Source: JAFDXJ01 sp038257845 (GTDB taxonomy: Bacteria > Bacteroidota > Bacteroidia > Chitinophagales > Chitinophagaceae). Taken from it: DNA of 64,000 nucleotides. A program made the position numbers and the translations under genes. Positions 15,809-24,995 of this stretch are shown in pieces (positions within the stretch are counted from its first letter, which is position 1; every line of letters begins with the position of its first letter). The notes beneath the pieces were generated by a model. It worked only from the letters and a program-made list of their open reading frames with translations. It ran no database searches and was not told where the DNA came from. The stretch spans positions 1 through 64,000 of the forward strand of contig JBBSQL010000006.1 of the NCBI GenBank assembly GCA_038257845.1, in the 5' to 3' direction.

Positions 15809-16642
15809 ATGGACAACAAAATAGTTTTAATAACTGGCGGCAATTCGGGAATTGGATTAGCCACCGCAATTGGAATTGCAAAAACAGGTGCAACAGTAAT
15901 TATTGCATGTCGTGATAAGACAAGAGGCATGCAGGCAGTGGAAGAAATAAAAAAAGCAAGCGGAAATAACAATATAGATTTATTATTGGTTGATTTATCT
16001 TCTCAAAAATCTGTTGTAAATGCAGCCAATGAATTTAAAAGCAAATACGCACAACTTCATGTTTTAATCAACAATGCAGGTGTGTTTTTAAACAAGAGAG
16101 AACTTACTGAGGATGGACTGGAAAAAACATTTGCTACAAATTATCTCTCCCATTTTTTACTTACACATCTTTTGCTTGATACACTTAAAGATAGTGCCCC
16201 TTCCCGGATAATAAACGTAGCATCTAAACATTTTAATATCAAGATAAATTTTGATGATTTACAAACATCAAAAAAATACTCATACATGAAAGCAGTAGGA
16301 CCTACAAAATTAGAATTAATTATGTTCACACAAGAACTTGCAAAAAGATTGCAAGGTACGGGAGTAACCGTCAATGCACTACACCCGGGATTAGCAAAAA
16401 GTAACCTCCTGAAAGAAATTCCTCCATTCGTTCAGTATATTTTTAGAATGATGAGCAGCTCACCCGAAAAATGTGCAGAGACAAGCATTTACCTTGCGAC
16501 ATCACCTGATGTTGAAAAAGTAACTGGTAAGTATTTTGAAAAATGTAAAGAAGTGAAACCTGGTTCTAATGCAACAAACAAAGAGAATATAGAGAAACTT
16601 TGGGAAGTAAGTGAGGGAATGGTGAAACATCATTTAAACTGA
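15809..16642 (+). CDS. Short-chain dehydrogenase/reductase with altered active site
   Basis: 277 aa, closest in pattern to retinol-dehydrogenase-like SDRs. The nucleotide site T-G-G-N-S-G-I-G (residues 9-16) and I-N-N-A-G are intact, and the catalytic Ser is at ~139 (N-V-A-S-K-H). The usual Y-x-x-x-K reads V163-G-P-T-K167: the catalytic Tyr position is Val (codon GTA at 16295-16297), while the neighbouring K-A-x-G-x-x-K-L frame is conserved. A Tyr lies nearby (S-Y-M-K) but at the wrong spacing. It may be a non-catalytic or altered-chemistry SDR. Stand-alone gene. Confidence 0.85.
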   Translation: MDNKIVLITGGNSGIGLATAIGIAKTGATVIIACRDKTRGMQAVEEIKKASGNNNIDLLLVDLSSQKSVVNAANEFKSKYAQLHVLINNAGVFLNKRELTEDGLEKTFATNYLSHFLLTHLLLDTLKDSAPSRIINVASKHFNIKINFDDLQTSKKYSYMKAVGPTKLELIMFTQELAKRLQGTGVTVNALHPGLAKSNLLKEIPPFVQYIFRMMSSSPEKCAETSIYLATSPDVEKVTGKYFEKCKEVKPGSNATNKENIEKLWEVSEGMVKHHLN

Positions 16643-16728
16643 TACTATTTTTCAGACTATACTTTTGTTGAATTTGTTCCCAACAAGATTTATCAATTTT
16701 ATTTGTGCCCGGTATCCGCCATGTAACA

Positions 16729-16775
16729 AAATTGTTTTATTAAAGTAGTAGCATATTTTAGCGGAAATACAATCG
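16729..16775 (+). promoter_or_regulatory. Intergenic element A, copy 6 (promoter-like)
   Basis: TTG at 16732-16734, a 19-bp spacer containing TTAAAGTAGTAGC, TATTTTAG at 16754-16761, then CGGAAATACAAT. It precedes the SnoaL-like gene at 16804. Confidence 0.6.
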
Positions 16776-16803
16776 CTTATCTGTTACAGTAAATCATACA
16801 ACT

Positions 16804-17268
16804 ATGACAATTCTATTGAAAGTTAGAGTTTTTATCTGCGTAACTTTTTTTCTTTTTATTTCGTTTACCTCCATTGCGCAGGTTAAATCTTCCGAAGTCG
16901 CTGACTTAATTGAGGTGATAAGGAAAACTGAAAAGCAATTTGAAAGCGACCTAAACAAAGTGGGCGTTGATTTTGCTTTTGCAAAATATGCGGCTCCGAA
17001 TGCGGTTATCAAAAGAACAAATGAAACGCTTATATTCGGACCTGCAGCAATTAAACAATTTTATTCAGATGATATATACAAAACGGCAAAAGCGGTTTGG
17101 GAACCCGACTACATCGATGTTTCAACAGACGGAACAATGGCCTATACCTATGGAAAATATAAATGGACAATGTTTGACAAAGCTGGCAAAGCGCAAGAAT
17201 ACACGGGTGTTTTCCACACCGTTTGGAAGAAACAACCGGATGGAACATGGAAATATGTATGGGACTAA
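16804..17268 (+). CDS. Exported SnoaL/DUF4440-like protein
   Basis: 154 aa with signal peptide (V-F-I-C-V-T-F-F-L-F-I-S-F ending S-I-A-Q). The mature part has the DUF4440 pattern: a long helix with T-E-K-Q-F-E-S-D, F-A-K-Y-A-A-P-N-A-V, G-P-A-A-I-K-Q-F-Y, A-Y-T-Y-G-K-Y and the closing W-K-K-Q-P-D-G-T-W-K-Y-V-W-D. It resembles the lipoprotein encoded at 26663-27109, especially in the ending, so the two are paralogues. No catalytic assignment. Confidence 0.8.
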   Translation: MTILLKVRVFICVTFFLFISFTSIAQVKSSEVADLIEVIRKTEKQFESDLNKVGVDFAFAKYAAPNAVIKRTNETLIFGPAAIKQFYSDDIYKTAKAVWEPDYIDVSTDGTMAYTYGKYKWTMFDKAGKAQEYTGVFHTVWKKQPDGTWKYVWD

Positions 17269-17473
17269 ACTGCACAGCTTATTGATAAGTGCTTTCTTTA
17301 TTCCATGTCTTTAGTGAAACATCTTATCCCGTAGAGGGGAATACGCTGTATGTAAAATACTTTTTTATTCACTCCACATTAAATTAAGTCAATATGAAAA
17401 TATATTAATTCGATTTCTGTACATTTATTTTAAAGTAGCGAAACGCTGCTGCACAAAACAAACAATCTATTAA

Positions 17474-17938
17474 ATGAATCAAATCAAAAAACCTGCGTTC
17501 AAATTAATCGGAATTAAACTCGGCCACAAAACAACCAATGAAAATGCGCAAGCAGCTATTGATTGCGGAAACCTATGGCAAAAATTCGTTGCAGAAAATT
17601 TCGCAGAAAAAATACCGGGCAAATCTGGCAATGAAATTTATGCAGTCTATTTTGCTTATGAAGGCGATTATACGAAACCCTATTCCTATTTTATTGGTGG
17701 CAAAGTAGCATTTGATACGGAAGTTCCTAAAGATATGGACTCTTTAATAATACCTGCAAGTAGTTATTCTACAATTATTGCAAAAGGAAAAATGCCTGAT
17801 TGTGTCGCTAATTCCTGGAAAGATATTTGGAATTCGAAATTAGACAGGGCATACAAATATGACTTTGAAATGTATGATGAACGAAGCAAAGATTGGAATA
17901 ATGCAGAAGTAGAAATTTTTGTGTCAAATAATTCATGA
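17474..17938 (+). CDS. GyrI-like effector-binding protein (Cass2/IEBP type)
   Basis: 154 aa. It matches the stand-alone GyrI-like effector-binding family whose founding members came from integron gene cassettes (Cass2, integron-associated effector-binding protein): F-K-L-I-G-I-K-L then N-E-N-A, a W-Q-K-F helix, E-I-Y-A-V-Y-F-A-Y-E-G-D-Y, S-Y-F-I-G-G-K-V, I-P-A-S-S-Y-S-T, and a final W-K-D-I-W-N helix with Y-K-Y-D-F-E-M-Y. It lacks any DNA-binding domain. It probably binds a small cationic or aromatic ligand. Confidence 0.8.
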   Translation: MNQIKKPAFKLIGIKLGHKTTNENAQAAIDCGNLWQKFVAENFAEKIPGKSGNEIYAVYFAYEGDYTKPYSYFIGGKVAFDTEVPKDMDSLIIPASSYSTIIAKGKMPDCVANSWKDIWNSKLDRAYKYDFEMYDERSKDWNNAEVEIFVSNNS

Positions 17939-18067
17939 CAAATTTTTGTGAAGTATCGTCCGCATTGTTAAAATTATCGGGTCAAAAAAAGAAGAATTAA
18001 ATTGTAAAGAATCCAGCTATTTTAATAGAAATAATATTTAAATTTGACAAGTTCAAATATTCCACAC

Positions 18068-18517
18068 ATGCCTGACAATAGCGTTTCCTTACACAGAGTT
18101 TTAAAAGCATCTCCTGAAAAAGTTTTTCGTGCTTTCACGGAACCCAATGCACTTGCATCCTGGCTGCCTCCTTATGGTTTTACGTGTACGGTGCATGCAA
18201 TGAATGTGCAGGTAGATGGAAACTTTAAAATGTCATTCCATAATTTTACGACCGGTAATAGTCACTCGTTTGGCGGTAAATATCTTGAAATTAAATCGCA
18301 TGAGTTTTTAAAATATACAGATACATTTGAAGACCCGAATCTTCCGGGAGAAATGGTTACTTCTATTTGGCTACAAAAAGTTTCGGTGGGTACTGACATA
18401 AAAATTTTGCAGGAAAAGATTCCTTCCATGATACCTGTAGAAATGTGCTATTTAGGCTGGCAGGAGTCATTGGAAAAATTAAAGAAATTGGTTGAACCGG
18501 TAATCCAGGATGCTTAA
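18068..18517 (+). CDS. SRPBCC/AHSA1-family protein
   Basis: 149 aa from the ATG at 18068; a TTG eight codons upstream (18044) is also possible. The START-like fold is marked by V-F-R-A-F-T-E-P-N-A-L-A-S-W-L-P-P, G-G-K-Y-L-E-I-K-S-H-E-F, and the long C-terminal helix C-Y-L-G-W-Q-E-S-L-E-K-L. Family members bind hydrophobic ligands or resemble Hsp90 activators; the ligand is unknown. Single-gene unit. Confidence 0.85.
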   Translation: MPDNSVSLHRVLKASPEKVFRAFTEPNALASWLPPYGFTCTVHAMNVQVDGNFKMSFHNFTTGNSHSFGGKYLEIKSHEFLKYTDTFEDPNLPGEMVTSIWLQKVSVGTDIKILQEKIPSMIPVEMCYLGWQESLEKLKKLVEPVIQDA

Positions 18518-18719
18518 ATAGTATAGCCCTGTATCAAGTTTCACGTATTTCAGGCCAGGTATTTATTGATCTTAAAAACAGGTGGCTGAATGCCTGAAAA
18601 AATATTTTCAATTTTGGCAATTATATCATTATATATTTTTAAAAATATTTATCCTGTTGATTTAATAAATCCTAAAATGCAACCCAATACTTGAATTTGC
18701 AACAACCTTGCAGCAAAAT

Positions 18720-19265
18720 ATGAACACCTACATTTCAATTTTAAGGGGCATAAATGTTAGCGGCCACAAACTGATTAAGATGGACGCATTACGGGAAATG
18801 ATTACCAGCCTTGGTTTTGAGCGTGTGCAAACATATATTCAAAGTGGAAACCTGGTATTTCAAAGTAAACAAACTGATGAAAAAAAATTAGCCGGGAAAA
18901 TAGAAAAAGAAATTATTAAAACATTTGGCTTTGAAGTTCCGGTTTTAGTAATAGCATTTGATGAATTGAAAAAAATAGTCAAAAGAAATCCTTTTCTCAA
19001 AGACAGTTCAAAAGACATTTCCTTTATGCACGTCACTTTTTTATCCCAACAACCAACAGCAGAAAATTTTGATAAAATTAAAGAAGTAAAACACCGGGAG
19101 GACGAATTTCAACTTATTGAAAAATCAATTTATTTATATTGCCCAAATGGTTACGGCAATTCAAAGTTGACCAATAGTTTTTTTGAAAGCAAATTAAAAC
19201 TTACGGCAACAACGCGAAACTGGAAAACCATTGGTGAAATAATAAAGATTGCCAGCGAAAAATAG
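18720..19265 (+). CDS. DUF1697 family protein
   Basis: 181 aa from the ATG at 18720; a TTG four codons upstream is less likely. The DUF1697 signature is clear: Y-I-S-I-L-R-G-I-N-V-S-G-H, M-D-A-L-R-E-M, V-Q-T-Y-I-Q-S-G-N-L-V-F, and near the end T-N-S-F-F-E-S-K-L-K-L-T-A-T-T-R-N-W-K-T. The role of this widespread family is not established. It closes the accessory block. Confidence 0.9.
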   Translation: MNTYISILRGINVSGHKLIKMDALREMITSLGFERVQTYIQSGNLVFQSKQTDEKKLAGKIEKEIIKTFGFEVPVLVIAFDELKKIVKRNPFLKDSSKDISFMHVTFLSQQPTAENFDKIKEVKHREDEFQLIEKSIYLYCPNGYGNSKLTNSFFESKLKLTATTRNWKTIGEIIKIASEK

Positions 19266-19298
19266 CAGGGAAATTTACGCTTCAAAATTTTTTTCCTG

Positions 19299-19706
19299 TT
19301 AAGCGTTTACTTGTTTTCTGTTTAACCCGTTTGGAAATAAGATTGCCAGTAAAACGACAATTAATATAAAACTAAATTCCATACCGTTTCTGCCTGCTCC
19401 AACAACATACCAACCTTCCTGGAAGTGAACTGTTACAATACCTGCAATGAGAATTAAAATATTTATAAGGCAGGAAATTTGTATGTATTTATTCAGCAAT
19501 AAAAGAATAGAAGTAATAATTTGACTAATAACAATCGCCCAGGCGATTACAACGCCAAATGGTGAAAAACCAATTGTATTAAGAAATAAATTTCCAAAAT
19601 CATTCACATCATTATCGGTAAAAATCCCATGTAAACCATGTGAAAGAAAAATGATTGCAACGCCCAGACGAAGAATAAAAGTGTTGTCAAATATTTTCAG
19701 CTTCAT
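19299..19706 (-). CDS. DoxX-family membrane protein
   Basis: 135 aa, four membrane helices. The DoxX pattern is seen in L-R-L-G-V-A-I-I-F-L-S-H-G at the start, G-F-S-P-F-G-V-V-I-A-W-A-I-V-I-S-Q in the second helix, and the short G-W-Y-V-V-G-A-G-R-N-G-M-E-F-S loop before the last helix. Function is poorly known; some members support redox or siderophore-type processes. Convergent with the DUF1697 gene. Confidence 0.8.
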   Translation of the reverse strand: MKLKIFDNTFILRLGVAIIFLSHGLHGIFTDNDVNDFGNLFLNTIGFSPFGVVIAWAIVISQIITSILLLLNKYIQISCLINILILIAGIVTVHFQEGWYVVGAGRNGMEFSFILIVVLLAILFPNGLNRKQVNA

Positions 19707-19791
19707 AATTATTTATTTATAAATGGCCGTTACAACATTGGTATTGGCATAGGTTTCTAAAAGACAATTTCTAAATGAATACATTTATAGA

Positions 19792-21222
19792 TTATTCTAT
19801 TTCTTTTAACCTGTTCTTTGCTTCCTCATAGTCCGGGTTGAGCGCCAACGCTTTTTTATAAAAAATTGCCGCATCTGATTTGCGGTTGAGTGCAAGATAA
19901 ATATTTCCCATAGTGACCATCACTAAATCATACCGAGGAAATTCTGCAGCATTATTTTCACTGATGATTCTTGCATCATCATATCTTTTCAATGTGAGTA
20001 ATTCTTCCGCCAGAAAATTCATAGAGATCCAGTCAATATAAAAATGAGCGGTATCAGCTTTCATGTTTTTATATGCTTCCAAAGCTTTCGCTGCACCCTG
20101 CTCCGCAATTATTTTTTCCATGGCTTTATGAACGGGTTGCTTTAGATGAACTGGTTTATCATAAAGTACTTTTCCTAAATTTTCTGTGATACCAAAAAAA
20201 TCGGTAGGAGCGCTGTTGCAAAGAATAACGATCAAACTATTTGTAGAAGGAATGCGCCGTACAAAGGATATAAATCCTTCCGTTGAACCCAAATGAAAAT
20301 TGGAAGCAACACTATCTGTTGGCGTATATTTAAACATTTTATTAAACCAGCCAAAACCATATTGTGCAGGGCGCATGCCGGGAGTGAGCATTTCTTCCGT
20401 TAATTTTTTATTTAATAAAGTGTTATTACTAATTGCCCTGTCTAGTTTAAAAATATCATCAACGGTTGAATACAAATCGCCTGTGCCCATCGTATTGGAT
20501 TGATCCCTGAAATCTCCGCTCGTATATCCACCCAAAGTATAATCATAACCGGAAGCTCTTTTATTCACGATTTGTGTATGAAAATAAGAACCTGAATTTG
20601 TCATACCGATCTTGTCAAAAATATCTTCCTTCATCAATGCTGCATAGGATTTTCCAGTAACCCTTTCCATAATATAACCCAGCGTAAAATATCCCCAGCT
20701 ACTATATAAATTTTTAGTGCCCGGTTCAAAGGCCAGCGAAGAATCCATAAATATTTTTATATAATCTTCTCTTGAAAAATTCTGCCGGCTGATGCGCGGA
20801 AAAAAATCTTTTATAATATCATAATTTGGTATCCCCGATGTATGACTTAATAACTGGCGGATCGTAACTTTCGCAGCAGGTTTGCCGGAAAATTCCGGGA
20901 GATAATTTTCAATCGTTTTATCTAAATCAAGTAATCCATTTTGCACTTGTATCAATGTAAGCAAAGCTGTAATTGGCTTTGACACGGAACCGATCATGAA
21001 TTTTGTATCAGTCGTGTTGGGAATATTCCATTCCCTGTTGGCCATGCCAAATGCAGCTTCATAAACGATCTTACCATTTTCAGAAACTAAAACACTGCCG
21101 TCAAACATGTTATAGTCGTGGTAGGTTTTCATTATTTCATCCATCTTTTCTTTTTTGCTTTGGGCAAAACATGGATGTATGGTCAAAAGAATGAGTGTAA
21201 AAAAAAGGGTTGATAGTTTCAT
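19792..21222 (-). CDS. Beta-lactamase-fold serine hydrolase with C-terminal TPR
   Basis: 476 aa with a signal peptide (M-K-L-S-T-L-F-F-T-L ending C-F-A-Q). Penicillin-binding-type active-site motifs are present: S-V-S-K (SxxK, Ser nucleophile), Y-S-S at L-Y-S-S-W-G-Y, and H-L-G in the third position (F-H-L-G-S-T-E-G). The last ~70 residues form TPR-like units (K-S-D-A-A-I-F-Y-K-K-A-L-A-L-N-P-D). Class C beta-lactamase family members include esterases and D-aminopeptidases, so antibiotic resistance should not be assumed. Confidence 0.85.
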   Translation of the reverse strand: MKLSTLFFTLILLTIHPCFAQSKKEKMDEIMKTYHDYNMFDGSVLVSENGKIVYEAAFGMANREWNIPNTTDTKFMIGSVSKPITALLTLIQVQNGLLDLDKTIENYLPEFSGKPAAKVTIRQLLSHTSGIPNYDIIKDFFPRISRQNFSREDYIKIFMDSSLAFEPGTKNLYSSWGYFTLGYIMERVTGKSYAALMKEDIFDKIGMTNSGSYFHTQIVNKRASGYDYTLGGYTSGDFRDQSNTMGTGDLYSTVDDIFKLDRAISNNTLLNKKLTEEMLTPGMRPAQYGFGWFNKMFKYTPTDSVASNFHLGSTEGFISFVRRIPSTNSLIVILCNSAPTDFFGITENLGKVLYDKPVHLKQPVHKAMEKIIAEQGAAKALEAYKNMKADTAHFYIDWISMNFLAEELLTLKRYDDARIISENNAAEFPRYDLVMVTMGNIYLALNRKSDAAIFYKKALALNPDYEEAKNRLKEIE

Positions 21223-21402
21223 AGAACGAATTTAATAATGTTTTCAATAGAAACAATTCTAAATTGGAATATTGAAACTCCTGGAAGCCACGCTATATTT
21301 CAAGAACACATCTTGCACTGATGGATGTGATGACTGGCTTGAATTTTTAAAATTGATTTTTAACTTTCAAAAATGTTTGTAAAGTATTTTATGTATAGCA
21401 TT

Positions 21403-21423
21403 TCGCATAAGCGGACGATGCGA
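21403..21423. repeat. Short palindromic intergenic repeat, copy 1
   Basis: TCGCAT and ATGCGA arms flank the centre AAGCGGACG, followed by TAAAAA. Related copies at 29683-29702 and 30197-30217. Confidence 0.6.
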
Positions 21424-21464
21424 TAAAAATCATAATATTCATGAAATGTTTGCTCCGGGAAGTT

Positions 21465-22187
21465 TTAGGAATTGGCATTTATTGTCAACAGATAATTTTC
21501 AATTGCCCTTTTATATTTCCGGCCTACAGGTATTTCAAAATTTTCAAACTCAATTTTATGGGATGTAAAAAAAAGGGCTTTGCTTTTTGCTATAATAAAA
21601 GACTTGTGTACCCTTAAAAAACCTGCAACGCCCAACAACTCTTCCATTTCTTTCAATGTACTTCTTACCACATACTTTGAATTTCCGCAGTAAATGATTG
21701 CATAATCTTTCAATGCCTGTACGTGTGAAATATTGCTGCGATTTACGGAAACTTTTTTATTCCCGGTTTTTATAAGCAGGCTTGTGTTTTCTCCAAGATC
21801 ATTTTCAATACCTGATCTCAGTTGTAATAACTGTAAAAAGTCAGTTGCCCTTTTCACAGCCTGATCAAATCTTTCGTAACGTATTGGCTTTACCAGGTAG
21901 TCCAATACGCCCAACTCAAAACCCTCCAGTGAATAATGCAGAAAAGCTGTTGTGAAGATAGTAACCGGCTTTTGTGGCAAAGACTGTAAAAGGTGTATCC
22001 CCGTCTCTTCGGGCATCTCAATATCGAGGAATAAAATATCCACTGCGTTGTCTGTCATATAGTTCCTGGCATCTTCTGCAGCATAACATTGCTTTACAAC
22101 CAAAAGGCCTGAAGTTTTGCCGATATAATTAAGCAATACTTTATGTGCCAGCGGTTCATCATCCACAATCATACATTTGTATATCAT
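21465..22187 (-). CDS. LytTR-family response regulator
   Basis: 240 aa. The receiver domain (1-120) has the acidic pair D9-D10, the phospho-acceptor D55 in L-F-L-D-I-E-M-P, and K at L-V-K-P-I. A LytTR DNA-binding domain (~140-235) follows: R-S-N-I-S-H-V-Q-A-L-K-D-Y-A and F-L-R-V-H-K-S-F-I-I. It overlaps the histidine kinase gene upstream by 4 bp (ATGA), so they are co-translated partners. Targets are likely nearby or cell-envelope genes. Confidence 0.95.
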   Translation of the reverse strand: MIYKCMIVDDEPLAHKVLLNYIGKTSGLLVVKQCYAAEDARNYMTDNAVDILFLDIEMPEETGIHLLQSLPQKPVTIFTTAFLHYSLEGFELGVLDYLVKPIRYERFDQAVKRATDFLQLLQLRSGIENDLGENTSLLIKTGNKKVSVNRSNISHVQALKDYAIIYCGNSKYVVRSTLKEMEELLGVAGFLRVHKSFIIAKSKALFFTSHKIEFENFEIPVGRKYKRAIENYLLTINANS

Positions 22188-23212
22188 GCTAACTGCAATT
22201 GAAGGTGCACAAAAAAAACTTCCGCTTTACTGTCAATATGAATTACATATTTTCCGGGATACAAAATCTCCAAACGTCTTTTTACATTTTCAATACCAAT
22301 GCCAAGCGATTTGAATGCTTCATTATTTTTTAAAGGTGGAATATTATTCTCTACTGTAACATGCAGATCTTTATTTTCGGTTTTAATATTAATTCTGACA
22401 AAACCATTTTTAGTAACTGAATTTAAGCCATACTTAAATGCATTTTCTACGAGGGGAAGTAATAATAAAGGGGTAATAAAACTGCTGTCTGTTTTACCCG
22501 ACACCATAAAACTCACTGCTGCATTTGGTTTCCTTAACCGCTCCAGTTCGGTATAATTATATAATAGCTGAATTTCCTTTTGTAACAATACCTTGTCTTC
22601 TTTACTTTCTGCCAAAGTATATTTCATGATGTCTGCCAGTTTCAAAACAACTTCACCACTTTTATTTGAATTTTCAAGGATCAGCGCATAAAGGTTGTTG
22701 AGTGTATTAAAAAGAAAATGTGGATTTACCTGTGCCTTTAGAAAATTCAATTCAGCAGTTGTTTTTTCCAGCTCTATCTTTTTGATGGTTTCTTTTTGTT
22801 CATAATAATCAACCGATATTTTTAGTAAGAACGAATATAAAATGTAACGGGCAGCCATCCAGAATTGAGATAAGTAAAGCTGAAGCTTTCTGTCACTAGT
22901 TAAATCACCTTTTATATTTCTGCAGTATATTTCCAGGTTCATATTACTGTACCCGACTACTCCGGTAAAAAACAGTACAAAAAAAACGTAGAGCAGGTAT
23001 TTTTTCCTTTTAAAAAACCGTGGATACAGCAATAATATGTTTAAGTAAACTAATATAGCCTGGATCAATGTTTTTGAAAAAACATACCCAATAAAAAGCC
23101 ATTTATCAGAACGAAACAAAATGATGGAATCAGCACATATTGCAGCAATAAAAAAAATCCAAAGCAGGAAGTGAAATAAATATTTTTTCTTACCGATTTT
23201 TCTAATATCCAT
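22184..23212 (-). CDS. LytS/YehU-type sensor histidine kinase
   Basis: 342 aa. Four hydrophobic helices fill residues ~10-140. The kinase core begins with the conserved box K-A-Q-V-N-P-H-F-L-F-N-T-L-N-N (phospho-acceptor His). The ATP site shows P-L-L-L-L-P-L-V-E-N-A-F-K-Y-G and S-L-G-I-G-I-E-N-V-K-R-R-L. It has no separate extracellular sensor, so it probably reads a membrane or envelope state. First gene of the pair, and divergent from the S41 peptidase gene 133 bp away, a candidate target. Confidence 0.95.
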   Translation of the reverse strand: MDIRKIGKKKYLFHFLLWIFFIAAICADSIILFRSDKWLFIGYVFSKTLIQAILVYLNILLLYPRFFKRKKYLLYVFFVLFFTGVVGYSNMNLEIYCRNIKGDLTSDRKLQLYLSQFWMAARYILYSFLLKISVDYYEQKETIKKIELEKTTAELNFLKAQVNPHFLFNTLNNLYALILENSNKSGEVVLKLADIMKYTLAESKEDKVLLQKEIQLLYNYTELERLRKPNAAVSFMVSGKTDSSFITPLLLLPLVENAFKYGLNSVTKNGFVRINIKTENKDLHVTVENNIPPLKNNEAFKSLGIGIENVKRRLEILYPGKYVIHIDSKAEVFFVHLQLQLA

Positions 23213-23345
23213 TTTTCAAAAGTCAGCAAAATAAATTGGAATTCCACATCCGTTCATCGCAAAAAAATGCCTTTCATCTCATTTTTATATAAGTGTCTTA
23301 CGCGCTCCATATATATCCCATATTTTTAAACATAAATTATTAGCC

Positions 23346-24995
23346 ATGATCAAAAAAATTTTCATAACCACAATGCTATTCCTTTTCCTGTTTTCGGGAA
23401 AATCGCAAACCACTTCAGAATGGCAGAGCGATCTTCGTTACCTGCAACAAACTGTTCATACAAAATACAGTAACCTGTTTTACAATATCAGCGCTCCCGA
23501 TTGGGATAAAGCTGTTGATGAATTTTATACTCAAATTCCTAAACTGGAAAAGGAACAAGTGCTGGCTGGCTTCGTTAAACTGGTCGCCATGTTTCATATA
23601 GGGCATACCCAGATGAACACATTTGGCCTGCACCTTGGCTCAACAGCATTGCAACTAAACAGGCTTCCCTTTCAGTTGTATTCTTTCAGCGATGGTATTT
23701 ATATCCTGAGGGCCGATAGTAAATATGAAAATGCTGTTGGAGGAAAAATTACCCGGATCGGTAAAATGAAAATAGAAGATGCACTTGAAGCCATCAGGCC
23801 ATTGGTGTCTTATGAAAATGAACAGGGTTTTATAAGCAACTGTATGTTTTACCTGGCCATACCCGGGTTTCTAAAAACGCAGGGCATTACAGATATTACA
23901 GAAGAAGTTTCAATTACTTATTTAAAAAACGGGAAAGAAGAAACAACTGTTTTTCAAGCCGATAGAAATAATAACGTTTTCAGTATGACAGGACTTGAAA
24001 CGCCTGCAGGATGGGCAGTTGCAAAGCAATCCGGCGATTTGCCCCTATGGCAAAAAGAACCTGCTTCATTCAGGTATATGCAGTACCTGCCGGAAAGCAA
24101 AACATTGTATGTACGCCATAGTGTAAACTTAAATGATGGCGATAAAACTATTTCAGCTTTCTTTAATAACATGGTGGATTTTATTGATAACAATGATGTG
24201 GAAAAACTCATATTAGATGTAAGAACAAATGGCGGGGGAAATAATACACTGAACAAACCCATGATCACTGGTATTGTAAAATCAAGGAAAATAAATCAAA
24301 AGGGAAAATTCTTCTGCATTATTGGGCGGAGAACTTTTTCTGCTGCACAAAACCTGGTGAATGAGTTAGAAAAAAATACTGAAGTAATCTTTGTTGGTGA
24401 GCCTACCAGCGAAAATGTAAATTTTTATGGTGATACTAAAACAGAAACATTCCCCAACAGTAAGTTGCAGGTAAACCTTAGTTGGTTGTGGTGGCAAAAT
24501 ATGGACCCACGTGATAAACGCAAAGCTACGTCGCCTGCGCTGGCAGTGGATATGAGCTTTAGCGATTTTTATAATAACGTGGATCCGGTAATGAATGTAA
24601 TCAATGTTTATGACAAGCAAGGGCCGGTTGAAGATAAACTAAGAAGTTTTGTAGAACAGGGAAAATTTGATGAAGCAGTAAATATGGCCAGTGAATATTT
24701 AAAAGACCCTTTGCACCGCTATTTTAAGAATGAGTTAGAGACTAAAATAAATGCATACGGTTATTTATTGATTAACCAAAACAAATTTGACAACGCCAAC
24801 AAAGTCCTTAAGATGAATATTCAGTTATTCCCGGAATCGGCCAATGCTTATGATAGTTATGCCGAAAGTTTTATGCTGATGGGAAAAAAAGAGGATGCTA
24901 TAAAATATTTTGAAATAGCAATTACAAAAGATAAAGATGGTATAACAGCAGATAATTCGAGGAGGCAGATTGAGAAAATAAAACAGTCAAATTAA
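23346..24995 (+). CDS. S41-like peptidase with C-terminal TPR
   Basis: 549 aa with a signal peptide (I-F-I-T-T-M-L-F-L-F-L-F-S-G-K-S-Q). The tail-specific-protease (S41) core appears as L-I-L-D-V-R-T-N-G-G-G-N-N, then G-R-R-T-F-S-A-A-Q-N with the likely Ser nucleophile, and F-V-G-E-P-T-S-E. No PDZ domain is obvious. Residues ~430-545 contain TPR units (S-A-N-A-Y-D-S-Y-A-E-S-F, K-E-D-A-I-K-Y-F-E-I-A). The start at 23346 gives the signal peptide at once. Confidence 0.85.
   Translation: MIKKIFITTMLFLFLFSGKSQTTSEWQSDLRYLQQTVHTKYSNLFYNISAPDWDKAVDEFYTQIPKLEKEQVLAGFVKLVAMFHIGHTQMNTFGLHLGSTALQLNRLPFQLYSFSDGIYILRADSKYENAVGGKITRIGKMKIEDALEAIRPLVSYENEQGFISNCMFYLAIPGFLKTQGITDITEEVSITYLKNGKEETTVFQADRNNNVFSMTGLETPAGWAVAKQSGDLPLWQKEPASFRYMQYLPESKTLYVRHSVNLNDGDKTISAFFNNMVDFIDNNDVEKLILDVRTNGGGNNTLNKPMITGIVKSRKINQKGKFFCIIGRRTFSAAQNLVNELEKNTEVIFVGEPTSENVNFYGDTKTETFPNSKLQVNLSWLWWQNMDPRDKRKATSPALAVDMSFSDFYNNVDPVMNVINVYDKQGPVEDKLRSFVEQGKFDEAVNMASEYLKDPLHRYFKNELETKINAYGYLLINQNKFDNANKVLKMNIQLFPESANAYDSYAESFMLMGKKEDAIKYFEIAITKDKDGITADNSRRQIEKIKQSN

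Noticed and set aside
7533..18717. Classical integron
   Set aside because: No integrase gene, no attI and no clean attC core sites seen; only the layout and the Cass2-like gene point that way.
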